The notes beneath the pieces were generated by a model. It was not told the origin of the DNA. It made no database searches and saw only the letters and a list, made by a program, of their open reading frames with translations. A DNA stretch of 64,000 nucleotides, taken from Syntrophaceticus sp050949745. Lineage in GTDB: Bacteria > Bacillota > DSM-12270 > Thermacetogeniales > Thermacetogeniaceae. Positions within the stretch are counted from its first letter, which is position 1. Each line of letters starts with the position of its first letter. Both the position numbers and the translations under genes were made by a program. The stretch covers positions 162,364-226,363 of the forward strand of contig JBMNGF010000018.1 in assembly GCA_050949745.1 (NCBI GenBank), written 5' to 3'. Positions 24,798 to 33,493 of the stretch are shown here, one piece after another.

Positions 24798-25871
24798 GTG
24801 AAAAAGTACAATAGGTTCATCGTCCTAATGCTAGCTATAGTGCTCTGTTTTTCGTTAATGTTTACCGGATGTTCAAATAATACAGAACCATCAGCATCTG
24901 GCGATGGTACAGAGAAAATTACTGTTGTTGACGGTTTAGGAAGGGAAATAACACTTGATAAAACACCGGAAAGAATATTAACAAGTTATGGGATTGCTAC
25001 TCAGATGGTGTTTACACTTGGTGCACAGGATCGTTTGGTAGGTATAGATTCTCCTTCATTAACAAATAAATTTTTAATTAGTCTTGACCCTAATGTTCCG
25101 AATATGGCCACCCCAGGGAGTCCCGCAGAGTTCAATGTGGAAGAAGGGATTGCTTTAAATCCTGACATTATTTTAGTACCAGGACGTAATCAACAATTGG
25201 TTGAGACACTGGAGGAAAAAGGGCTCAATGTTTTCGGAGTGGTGGCTGAAGATTTAGATCAGCTTAAAGATACTGTGCAGCAATTAGGAAAAGCCCTAGG
25301 ACAAGAAGAGCAGGCTGAAGAATATGTCAAATACTATGATAATGTCATCAAAGAGGTTGAAGAAAAAACAGCTTCTCTAAGTGATGGGGATAAGCCTACA
25401 GTCTATTTAGCAGGTCCTATGGGGCTACTTTCTACTTGTTCACAGGATATGTACCAAAATGACCTGATCACGCTGGCAGGAGGCAAAAACGCTGCAGGTG
25501 AACTGACAGGTGGATGGGTCGATATCTCTCCGGAACAGCTGATTGAGTGGAATCCTGATATTATTTTAATTGTACAGTACACAACAAATATTACCCCAGA
25601 AGATGTATTAAATGACAGTCGTTATCAGGGTATTAGTGCAGTTAAGAATAAGCAGGTCTTCTGGTTCCCTTCAAACCTGAGTCCTTGGGATTATCCTTCA
25701 CCAGAGGCTGCTGTGGGTATTCTATGGACTGCACAAAAGCTGCAACCTGATCTCTTTCCAGACCTGGATATGATTGATGAAGCGGACAACTATTTTGAAA
25801 GTTTTTACGGCAAAACATTTACTGAATTGGGTGGAAGCCTTACAAGTAGGGAGTTTGTAGAAAAATCCTAA
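24798..25871 (+). CDS. ABC transporter substrate-binding lipoprotein, FecB/BtuF type
   Basis: 357 aa, starting GTG 3 nt after the ATPase stop, with AAGAAAGGAG upstream. A signal peptide with lipobox FTGCSN is followed by the class III binding fold typical of FecB/BtuF: ITVVDGLGREITLDKTPERILTSYG, then NPDIILVPGRN and a long connecting helix. There are no extra histidine stretches. It would capture the ligand outside the membrane and deliver it to the FecCD permease encoded next. Ligand identity is inferred only from the leader upstream. Confidence 0.92.
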   Translation: MKKYNRFIVLMLAIVLCFSLMFTGCSNNTEPSASGDGTEKITVVDGLGREITLDKTPERILTSYGIATQMVFTLGAQDRLVGIDSPSLTNKFLISLDPNVPNMATPGSPAEFNVEEGIALNPDIILVPGRNQQLVETLEEKGLNVFGVVAEDLDQLKDTVQQLGKALGQEEQAEEYVKYYDNVIKEVEEKTASLSDGDKPTVYLAGPMGLLSTCSQDMYQNDLITLAGGKNAAGELTGGWVDISPEQLIEWNPDIILIVQYTTNITPEDVLNDSRYQGISAVKNKQVFWFPSNLSPWDYPSPEAAVGILWTAQKLQPDLFPDLDMIDEADNYFESFYGKTFTELGGSLTSREFVEKS

Positions 25872-25902
25872 GAACACTGACAAAGATCAATAAACATAAG
25901 GA

Positions 25903-26949
25903 TTGTTAGTATTGAAAAAACTTGCTGGGGTTAAGATGACTAAAACAACAGAACAGAAACTGTTTTTGCTTGTAATAGTATTATTATTGGCTGCATTTTT
26001 GTTTTCCTTGACCGTTGGAAGGTATAAGCTGGATTGGTTTAATATTTTGGAAGTGATCAAATTAAGAATAACTGACCAATCCATCCCAGACCATCTAACT
26101 TCAGATGATATTGTTTTTTGGTCAGTGAGGCTGCCCAGACTTTTGATGGCTCTTTTTGTAGGATCTGCTTTGGCAGTTTCGGGAACAGTTTTTCAGGGTT
26201 TATTTAGAAACCCTCTTGTATCACCAGATATACTTGGAGTGTCAGCCGGTGCCAGTTTTGGTGCCGGCATGGCTATTCTTCTTATAGGCAATTCGGCATT
26301 TGCAATCCAAGTATCTGCTTTTGCTTTTGGCTTGGTAGCTGTGGCATTAGCCTATCAATTAGCCAGGCACTGCCGAACAGATACCATTACTGTCCTTGTT
26401 CTCGCAGGAGTTATAGTTTCCGCCTTATTTACTGCAGGATTATCCTTTCTTAAATATGTTGCAGACCCTTATGAAGAACTACCGGCTTTAGTCTTCTGGA
26501 CCATGGGAGGTTTTAGCACAATCGCCTGGAAAGATGTTGCTATGACAGTACCGGTGGTTTTGATTGGAATATTAATTTTGTATCTGCTGAGATGGAAGCT
26601 GGATATTATGGCCTTAGGTGATGAAGAAGCCTTGTCTCTAGGGGTGAAAGTCAATAATATGAGGCTTATCTATATTGCTATAGCTACCTTAATAGTCGCT
26701 TCTTCTGTTGCCACCTGTGGAACCATTGGGTGGGTAGGATTAGTGGTGCCTCATATGGCTCGATTAATAATCGGGCCAGGCCATAATCACTTACTTCCCT
26801 TTGCAGCAATTTTAGGGGCTGCCTTCATGATTTTGATGGATACCCTGGCAAGATCAATCAGCGGTGGTGAAATACCTATCGGGATCATCACTTCATTTAT
26901 TGGCGCGCCTTTTTTGGGTTATCTCCTGTGGAAACAGGGGAAAGATTAA
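25903..26949 (+). CDS. ABC transporter permease, FecCD/BtuC type
   Basis: 348 aa with about nine or ten hydrophobic segments. Family motifs are clear: FWSVRLPRLLMALFVGSALAVSGTVFQGLFRNPL, then LGVSAGASFGAG and the coupling-helix segment CGTIGWVGLVVPHMAR. ORF coordinates assume a TTG start at 25903; the ATG 12 codons later is a less likely alternative. It is the transmembrane channel of the transporter, probably as a homodimer with two copies of the ATPase. Confidence 0.92.
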   Translation: MLVLKKLAGVKMTKTTEQKLFLLVIVLLLAAFLFSLTVGRYKLDWFNILEVIKLRITDQSIPDHLTSDDIVFWSVRLPRLLMALFVGSALAVSGTVFQGLFRNPLVSPDILGVSAGASFGAGMAILLIGNSAFAIQVSAFAFGLVAVALAYQLARHCRTDTITVLVLAGVIVSALFTAGLSFLKYVADPYEELPALVFWTMGGFSTIAWKDVAMTVPVVLIGILILYLLRWKLDIMALGDEEALSLGVKVNNMRLIYIAIATLIVASSVATCGTIGWVGLVVPHMARLIIGPGHNHLLPFAAILGAAFMILMDTLARSISGGEIPIGIITSFIGAPFLGYLLWKQGKD

Positions 26950-26970
26950 GCAGTTTGGAGGGTAGTAATA

Positions 26971-27981
26971 ATGAGATGTAATTATTGTGAGTGGCGCTGT
27001 GAGCTAAAGGAAGGTAATACTGGAGTTTGCGGGGCCTATATCATGAAAAACGGTGCTATTAAAGAAAAACTACCTCACCATTGGTCAAGTTTGAATGTGG
27101 TTCATATTGAGTCTCTCCCCTTTTACCATGCTTATCCCGGAAGTAGGAGCCTGTCAATAGGGAGTAGTGGTTGCAATTTTGACTGTTCTTACTGTTCTAA
27201 TTCATATATAGCTCGGGTGTCTCCATCCGAATTGTTCCTGTACCATTTAGGGCCGAAAGAAATAATCAAAAGAGTAAAGCAGACTGGCTGCCACAACATT
27301 GTCTTTGCTCTCAATGAGCCGATGGTTTCATTGCAATCATTGCAAGAACTGGGAGAAGAAGCAAAAAAGGCTGGTATCCCTCTGGGATGTATGACTAACG
27401 GGTATATGACTCCTGAATCGGCAGAATTACTCTCTTCTATTTGTTCTTTTATCAACATAAGTTTAAAATCTATTAGTTCACAGTTTTATCAGAAGCACAC
27501 TGGAATCAGCAATATTGAGCCAATATTGCGCAATATAAGATATTTTGCAGATAATAACCATTTAGAGCTCATTACTCCAATTATACAATCAATCAATGAC
27601 CATGAAATCGATGGAATTGCTGCCTTTATATACAGTGTTAATCCTCAAATCCCCTGGCATATCTTCCGTCTTTTGCCTGAATATAAAATGAAAGAATGCC
27701 AACCCCCAAGCATCAATGATATTAATACCAAATTAGAATATGCGCGTAAACTTTTACCATATATTTATTTCGGTAATTTTGTTGGCTCTGAGTGGGTTTC
27801 TACATTATGCCCTGGTTGTGGTAAAACAGTGATAGAACGCATCAATTTAGGCGGGTGTGGGGGAAAAATAACAGAGTATTCTTTGGATGACAACAAGTGC
27901 CCTGATTGTGGACAGGAAATTCCTATTTACGGGAAGCGCATGCACTGGAATGAGTCTGAGCCTGTTCAGGAGGTATTATGA
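26971..27981 (+). CDS. Radical SAM protein, PflA/AmmeMemoRadiSam-like
   Basis: 336 aa. A cysteine-rich N-terminus (CNYCEWRCELKEGNTGVCGAY) precedes YPGSRSLSIGSSGCNFDCSYCSN, where the radical SAM CxxxCxxC is CNFDCSYC (about residues 69-76). The C-terminus adds a zinc-ribbon-like pair of knuckles (CPGCG, CPDCG). The N-terminal pattern is the one seen in pyruvate-formate-lyase-activase-like enzymes of the AmmeMemoRadiSam group. Its stop overlaps the next start (ATGA), so the two proteins are made together. Its place behind a metal-type transporter under one leader suggests cofactor assembly or modification (inference). Confidence 0.85.
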   Translation: MRCNYCEWRCELKEGNTGVCGAYIMKNGAIKEKLPHHWSSLNVVHIESLPFYHAYPGSRSLSIGSSGCNFDCSYCSNSYIARVSPSELFLYHLGPKEIIKRVKQTGCHNIVFALNEPMVSLQSLQELGEEAKKAGIPLGCMTNGYMTPESAELLSSICSFINISLKSISSQFYQKHTGISNIEPILRNIRYFADNNHLELITPIIQSINDHEIDGIAAFIYSVNPQIPWHIFRLLPEYKMKECQPPSINDINTKLEYARKLLPYIYFGNFVGSEWVSTLCPGCGKTVIERINLGGCGGKITEYSLDDNKCPDCGQEIPIYGKRMHWNESEPVQEVL

Positions 27982-29126
27982 TGAGTAATATTGGAATAAT
28001 TGATGTTGTTGAATGGCAGACTGTTGTAGATATGAGACGGGGAATCCCGGTGGATGCAGATGGGCATCTTGTTGAAATTACACGAAATGTTCTAAAAAAA
28101 CAACCTTACCCCGGAGACTTGGAATCAGAGAGTGTAAGTTGGGTAAGCAATGTTGCACTTGATTTATATGAAAGCTATCAACCCCGATTTATGCTGCTCA
28201 GTTATGCTCAGCCTTATTTTATTTCTGTTTTTCAAGATCAATCACAAATTAATCGCAAAGTCTTGGTTGAGCAAATTTTCAAGGATATTGGGCGCTTTAC
28301 TGAAAAAACAGGTATGGTTCCGTTGATTTTAGGAACCGGTGAATTAACAGATCTAGCTGGCTATATTAACCTCTCTAATCTGGATTGCTTAGCTCTCGGA
28401 GGAGGAATGGTGGGGCGTTATGCAGGTTTATATGAGCCCACACAACAAGATCTAGATTATGTTCACAATCATTCATTTATTAAAGGTGTTTTTAGTAAAG
28501 ACGAGATAATAAATCTCTTTGGAGAAGAAGAGGATTTTAATAAACGGTTGCCAGACTATATGCTTATGGCAAAGGAAGGCTATATTTTCAAAACTTTAGG
28601 AAGTATTCCCAGGCGGTTTTATCAGGTTCCAGCAGAAAATAAGACAATACCTTTGAGATCGCTACTTGGTAGTGTGGATTCTATCACAGATATTCGCAGA
28701 TTCATTGAAAATGGTTTGACAACTCAAAATATTGCGCTGGTCATCATTGAAGGTATTGGATTTGATGAATTCCCCAAGCCATATACCATCTGCACTAATC
28801 ATATTGATTGGTATCAATACTCACCTGGAGATGGACAGTATTTGACTATTAACACAGGCCGGCATCTACCATATCATTCCTACTCGCCAGGCTATAAATA
28901 CTATATCGAAGATACTGAGGATAGGGAATATCCTTTTTCGGCTTTCTTTGCAAAGAATGGATTAGACACCCTAGGCAGTAAATTTTCAGGGAGGAGTGCT
29001 GCGGTTGGCACACGCAGTATATTGACCCATTTGGCAAGTGGTGCAGATATCGCCATTGAGTGTTTTGCCAGAGGATTATATAACTATGGAACAATCGGTG
29101 TGATAAACAAAGGGTTGGCGCTATAA
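27978..29126 (+). CDS. Conserved-looking protein of unknown function, last gene of the riboswitch operon
   Basis: 382 aa, overlapping the radical SAM gene by 4 nt with GGAGG upstream. I do not recognise the family. It is soluble, with no signal or membrane span. Notable segments are GTGELTDLAGY and LALGGGMVGRYAG in the middle and a C-terminal part with many Tyr and His (HIDWYQYSPGDGQYLT, GRHLPYHSYSPGYKYY) and a late ASGADIAIECFARGL. The tight coupling to the radical SAM enzyme suggests a partner or substrate protein. A weak resemblance to alkaline-phosphatase-like phosphodiesterases was considered but cannot be supported. Confidence 0.7.
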   Translation: MMSNIGIIDVVEWQTVVDMRRGIPVDADGHLVEITRNVLKKQPYPGDLESESVSWVSNVALDLYESYQPRFMLLSYAQPYFISVFQDQSQINRKVLVEQIFKDIGRFTEKTGMVPLILGTGELTDLAGYINLSNLDCLALGGGMVGRYAGLYEPTQQDLDYVHNHSFIKGVFSKDEIINLFGEEEDFNKRLPDYMLMAKEGYIFKTLGSIPRRFYQVPAENKTIPLRSLLGSVDSITDIRRFIENGLTTQNIALVIIEGIGFDEFPKPYTICTNHIDWYQYSPGDGQYLTINTGRHLPYHSYSPGYKYYIEDTEDREYPFSAFFAKNGLDTLGSKFSGRSAAVGTRSILTHLASGADIAIECFARGLYNYGTIGVINKGLAL

Positions 29127-29163
29127 TTTGGGGTTCGATATTTAAAAAACAATAAAGTCCTTA

Positions 29164-29197
29164 AAATGGCATCATTCAAATGCGGATGATGCCATTT
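29164..29197. terminator. Terminator of the riboswitch operon
   Basis: Perfect 12-bp arms AAATGGCATCAT (29164-29175) and complement (29186-29197) with a 10-nt loop, followed by a short T-containing stretch. Confidence 0.8.
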
Positions 29198-29609
29198 CTA
29201 AATTATCACTGATATCTATTATGCGGAGCAGGATGACAATGTTTTTCTGAGCAATGAAGAAGCAATTCGTTCTGTCCGTTGGCATGGAGTAGCGCTGGGA
29301 GAGGTAGCGGATGGCAGCGGAGAGTTCTCCGTTTGGCCCGCCGAACTTCATCTTTTCTGCAGAATTTCCATCTCTTTATAACTTCAGATTGCTCCAGATA
29401 GCTGCCGATAGCTTTTAGTTTCTTTTGTCATGCTAAAAATAGGAAAAGACCGCAAGGATGTATTTTTTTAAAACAGGAGCTTTTTCCCGAGTTTGGTGCT
29501 AGCCTGGCAAGTGATTGGCGACAGAAAGTAAATCACTCAAGCCTGACCCCATCTATGGAATTCCTTAAAATTATTATGGTATAATATAAATGTAAATATC
29601 TAGAATGAG
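29198..29609. other. Intergenic region with decayed coding sequence
   Basis: No intact gene. Around 29216-29365 one plus-strand frame reads like protein (NEEAIRSVRWHGVALGEVADG...) without a start, probably a remnant. Just before hicB there is a TATAAT-like hexamer (about 29580) that may be its -10 box. Confidence 0.35.
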
Positions 29610-29825
29610 GTGATAACAATGAATATCAAAGTAACTGTTATCATTCAAAAAGAAGAAAATTGGTATGTTGCAAGATGTGTTGAAAACAATATAGCATCTC
29701 AGGGTAAAACAATTGAGGAGTCAATAAAAAATTTACGTGAAGCATTAGAATTATTTTACGAAGACGTACATCCTGAAAATAGCAGCATACCTACTTTCGT
29801 AACAATAATGGAAGTTGCTTTATAA
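29610..29825 (+). CDS. hicB: HicB-family antitoxin
   Basis: 71 aa, short HicB type: VTVIIQKEENWYVARCVENNIASQGKTIEESIKNLREALELFYED, the partly degraded RNase H-like fold of HicB antitoxins. There is no separate DNA-binding domain, as in the minimal form. AGGTGA lies 7 nt upstream of the ATG. The stop codon shares a base with the start of hicA (TAATG), so antitoxin is made first. It neutralises HicA and probably represses the pair. Confidence 0.88.
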   Translation: MITMNIKVTVIIQKEENWYVARCVENNIASQGKTIEESIKNLREALELFYEDVHPENSSIPTFVTIMEVAL

Positions 29826-30055
29826 TGGGTTCTAAATATCCAGTGCTGCCGCCTAAAAAAATTATTCAGGTTTTAGAAAAACTCGGTTTTGAAAAAGTAT
29901 CACAGAGAGGAAGCCATGTGAAATATAAGAAGACCGGGAACCCAACCAGAGTTCTTATTCTTCCAATGCATAGTGAAATTGCAAAGGGTACTCTAAAAAG
30001 CATTCTCGAACAAGCTGGAATCCCATTGGACGTTTTTTTAAGCTATTTTAAATAA
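29825..30055 (+). CDS. hicA: HicA-family mRNA interferase toxin
   Basis: 76 aa double-stranded-RNA-binding-fold toxin. Family features are PPKKIIQVLEKLGFEKVSQRGSHVKYKK, with the catalytic His in RGSHVK (about residue 29), and a C-terminal PMHSEIAKGTLKSILEQAGI. It cleaves mRNA when freed from HicB. It forms a type II toxin-antitoxin pair with the preceding gene and stands about 730 nt upstream of the Wadjet operon, consistent with a defence island. Confidence 0.9.
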   Translation: MGSKYPVLPPKKIIQVLEKLGFEKVSQRGSHVKYKKTGNPTRVLILPMHSEIAKGTLKSILEQAGIPLDVFLSYFK

Positions 30056-30337
30056 CTAGCTATCGATGGCACCGGGCTTACTTTATTGCTTTAAGTAGGT
30101 GCTCCGGCTAGGTCAGTAGAGTATCTGCTGAAGGAACTTTGGTAACAGGTAGCGGTGCCGTTAATATAAAAAGCACATCATAACCATAATTATTCCGATA
30201 ACAAATGCTATGTTATAAAAGAACCCCATCAGAGCAGATTCTCTTTGGTCCATATTGTCCCGTTCGTTGGAATTCGACAAATTGTGGGTGGTATCCGGTA
30301 CCGTTGCGAGGGGAGGCGCTTTTCTCCCCGAGTTTGC

Positions 30338-30552
30338 TACAGCTCCATCGTAGGTGCGTAGATAGCTGAGACACACCCTTTTTTTCTCCCTTATGGCCCG
30401 CAGGATCTCCCGGATCATTGCCCCGCTTTTCGCGGGATCCGCGGGAAATGCGCCGAAAACATGGACAACATGTCACAATTCACTTAAAATGCCTGCAAAG
30501 GTGCTCAAACCTAAACCTGAAAGCGAATTGCGAAAGATGCTCTACATGACCG
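30338..30552 (-). pseudogene. Remnant of a WYL-domain regulator
   Basis: About 210 nt align with about 9210-9420 of the intact WYL regulator gene (for example REILRAI-EKK-R-SYLRTYDGA and the segment before it), with substitutions and a missing remainder. Only the middle of the gene is left. WYL regulators are often found beside defence systems, so it may be the former regulator of the Wadjet operon. Confidence 0.75.
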
Positions 30553-30788
30553 ACTCGCGAATTGTTCCAATCTGCTGCGACGAGCTCAGGGATATCAGCC
30601 TGGCAGAAGTCGCTGTTTTTAGGCGAGCGGCTGTAACCGATTATCGTGAGCATTCCGGGCTTCAACAGCAGGTTTTTCGATCTTTATGTCGAACAATATC
30701 TAGGGAAAAGTAAGTACCCTTTCAAATATCAGGGTTGGTGCTTTAGAACTATCAATGTTATGTTAATAACAACTTACCAGAAAATAAG
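30553..30788. other. Sequence upstream of jetA, no intact gene
   Basis: Partly open frames but nothing recognisable. It should contain the Wadjet promoter, for which I could not pick clear hexamers. Confidence 0.3.
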
Positions 30789-32288
30789 TTGCTGAAAGAA
30801 TGGATAAACAATTATATGGATGAACAAATATTAAAACCTATTCCCGAAGCAAACTACCTGGTGGCCGTCAACGCTTGGCGGTACCGGGCTATTTTGCGTT
30901 ATTTCTATTTACAGCACGAAAAGCTGAGGTATTATTTATTTCCCGAGGAAATATTTGAACACCTGACATCCAAGCATTATTTTACTGACTATACTGAGGA
31001 ACAGTTGGAACAGGATTTGAATCAGCTTGTAGAATGGAAAAACCTAATACCGAGACAGGATGCCGGTAAAGTTACTACAATCCAGGAGTTTAAAAAAAAG
31101 AAGTTTCGTTATCAATGCACCCCTTATACTGTGGAATTCGAAAGAATGATTCAGGAATTAGAGAAGAAAGGGGATTCTTTTGGAGGTTCTTTAGAGAAAA
31201 ATCTGTTTGACCGACTTTTGGAGCTTCTTTCTGTGCTGCAAGATTTAAAATTAGATACGGCAGAACCTGAAAAAGTCTATGCAATCTGGGATGAACTGTT
31301 TGGTTATTTTAAAAAATTAACGGAAAATGCCTCTGATTATCTAGCCCATTTAGAAAGTGAAAAAATTGAAGAGCTGGTAATCACTGAGGCTTTTCTAGTT
31401 TACAAAGATGCAGTTACGGAGTATTTGCGCAATTTTATGACAGCTTTGCAAAGAACATCTTTAAAGATTGAAGGAAGCCTGAAGGCTATATCTGATGAAC
31501 ATATACAGGCGATCAGTCAAGTGTTAGTCAAGCATTATTTGAGTATTCCCCGGCTAGACAAAACATTTACAGCAGAAGAACTGGTTGCGAGGTATTTAAA
31601 CCAATGGGACGGTTTGCATGCCTGGTTCCTTGGCCAGGACGGTCGGGATAGCGATTTAATTTATTTACAAAACACTACCAATGAAACGGTGCGGCGTATG
31701 ACTCGGTTTGCCCAACGGTTAGGGGAAAAACATCATAATTTTAAAAGCCGGAAAAAAGACTACCAACATCTGGCCCACATTTTTGCCAACTGCTCCGATT
31801 TAAAAGAAGCGCAAAAGCTATCCGCCTGCGTTTTCGGCCTTTTTCACACCCGCCATCTATGGGCCCAAGAAAAAGACACTGAGGATATTTACCGTGAAAT
31901 TTGGGATATCACGCCGTCCGAAGCCATTTTAAAACCGAGAGTCCGCACTTATCGGGAGAAGACAAGACCCCAAGCGGTAGTCAGCTTTCCAGAAGAAAAG
32001 GCTAAAACTTTAAAAGAATATTTGCTGGAAAAAGAAGCAGAACAAAGGCTGATCAACTCAGTTGTGGAAAATAAGCGTATAGTTTTGAAGAAAGTTGCCA
32101 TATCTGATCCCTATTTGAGGAAAACCCTATTAGATTGGATCAGCAAAAGTTTAGGCAATAAAGATGGCCTGGCCAAAACTCAAACAGGCCATAAGTTCAG
32201 ACTATCTAAACTAGATGAACAAACGGTTACCATGTATTGGGATGATGGTATCTTAAAGATCCCCAACTTTGTGATTGAGTTATTGTAA
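30789..32288 (+). CDS. jetA: Wadjet anti-plasmid system protein JetA (DUF2397 type)
   Basis: 499 aa matching the DUF2397/TIGR02677 layout: PEANYLVAVNAWRYRAILRYFYLQHEKLRYYLFPEEIF near the N-terminus and a mostly helical body. It is the kleisin-like (MukF-type) subunit that bridges the SMC dimer in the defence complex that recognises and cuts plasmid-sized circular DNA. The start shown is TTG at 30789; ATG at 30816 is possible and neither has a strong ribosome site. It is first of four co-directional genes with spacings of 14 nt, an overlap and 3 nt, so they form one operon. Confidence 0.9.
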   Translation: MLKEWINNYMDEQILKPIPEANYLVAVNAWRYRAILRYFYLQHEKLRYYLFPEEIFEHLTSKHYFTDYTEEQLEQDLNQLVEWKNLIPRQDAGKVTTIQEFKKKKFRYQCTPYTVEFERMIQELEKKGDSFGGSLEKNLFDRLLELLSVLQDLKLDTAEPEKVYAIWDELFGYFKKLTENASDYLAHLESEKIEELVITEAFLVYKDAVTEYLRNFMTALQRTSLKIEGSLKAISDEHIQAISQVLVKHYLSIPRLDKTFTAEELVARYLNQWDGLHAWFLGQDGRDSDLIYLQNTTNETVRRMTRFAQRLGEKHHNFKSRKKDYQHLAHIFANCSDLKEAQKLSACVFGLFHTRHLWAQEKDTEDIYREIWDITPSEAILKPRVRTYREKTRPQAVVSFPEEKAKTLKEYLLEKEAEQRLINSVVENKRIVLKKVAISDPYLRKTLLDWISKSLGNKDGLAKTQTGHKFRLSKLDEQTVTMYWDDGILKIPNFVIELL

Positions 32289-32302
32289 AAAGGAGCAAAG
32301 AG

Positions 32303-33493
32303 ATGGATGATAAATCACGGGGTTTTGATGAAACTGCCAAAGAAGGTGCCCAATATCTTTTAGAAAGATTTTGGATTCTTCGTGAAAAGGAGCCGGAGAT
32401 TTACCAACAAATTCGGCGCAGGGAAAATGCATTAAAAAACTTTTTCCTAGAAAAAATGGGTTTAACTTTAATTGTCCATCGACAATTTGTCAAGCTGGAA
32501 AAGTTCCCTGTCGAACCAGAGCCTTGGATGGGCATTGAAAACTTTACAACTATCCGTGATTATGTTTTGTTTGCCTGTTTGATGGCTTTTCTGGAGGGCA
32601 AAAATGTTGATGAACAATTTCTATTGTCAGATCTTTGTGAAGAGATAAAGTCTATTTACCCCCCCTTTGAAGAATTGGACTGGACCCACTACGAGCACCG
32701 CAAATCTTTAGTGCGGGCTTTACAAACTGCTAGTGACCAAGATCTAGTAAAGACCGTTGACGGAGATATAGGTGGTTTTAGTTTTTCGGAAAGTAATGAG
32801 GTGCTTTATGAAGTACCTTTGGTGGCAAGGTATTTTTTACGCTCTTTTCCTAAAGAACTTACGGGTTTTAACACCATAGATGATTTTTTAAATATTGATG
32901 ATTTAACAAGCGGCGAACAACTGGGACTAAAAAGGCGGCATAGAATTTACCGCAAACTTTTCCTTTCACCAGTTATGTACAGCAGTGGCAACAATGATCC
33001 CGATTTTTTATATCTAAGGAACTTCCGCAACCGGATTCGGGATGATGTAGAAAAACACACCGATTTTACCTTTGAATTATATCGTAATGCAGCTTTGCTC
33101 ACTACGGAAGAAAAACGGGCTATTTATACCTTGTTTCCCGATAATAAAGCCATTAACGATATAGTTTTACAATTTGCCAAATTGGTTCGTGAAGAAAAAG
33201 AAAATGAGGATATTCCTTTGCAAGATGATGGCAGCCTCTGTTTAAGCCCAGTCGATTTCTCCAAATGGGCAGCGAAATGCTTCGCGCGCTATAGTCACGG
33301 CTGGAGTAAACAATATCGGGAAGCCACTTCAAAGGAGTTACGCCAAGATTTACTGGCTGTTTTAGTAGATTGGCAAATGGCCGAGATTAATGAAGATACC
33401 GGGGTAATTGCATTAAAACCGCTTCTAGCGAGGATTACGGGTGATTACCCTCCGGATTTTCCCGAAGGGGGAGAAAAAAATAGCAAACTATAA
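32303..33493 (+). CDS. jetB: Wadjet anti-plasmid system protein JetB (DUF2398 type)
   Basis: 396 aa, DUF2398/TIGR02678-like: starts with a helical REKEPEIYQQIRRRENALKNFF segment and contains FTTIRDYVLFACLMAFLEGK, with winged-helix-like character overall. It is the MukE-type accessory subunit (KITE protein) that binds the kleisin. AAAAAGGAG lies 9 nt before the ATG. Its 3' end overlaps the presumed start of jetC, so translation is coupled. Confidence 0.9.
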   Translation: MDDKSRGFDETAKEGAQYLLERFWILREKEPEIYQQIRRRENALKNFFLEKMGLTLIVHRQFVKLEKFPVEPEPWMGIENFTTIRDYVLFACLMAFLEGKNVDEQFLLSDLCEEIKSIYPPFEELDWTHYEHRKSLVRALQTASDQDLVKTVDGDIGGFSFSESNEVLYEVPLVARYFLRSFPKELTGFNTIDDFLNIDDLTSGEQLGLKRRHRIYRKLFLSPVMYSSGNNDPDFLYLRNFRNRIRDDVEKHTDFTFELYRNAALLTTEEKRAIYTLFPDNKAINDIVLQFAKLVREEKENEDIPLQDDGSLCLSPVDFSKWAAKCFARYSHGWSKQYREATSKELRQDLLAVLVDWQMAEINEDTGVIALKPLLARITGDYPPDFPEGGEKNSKL

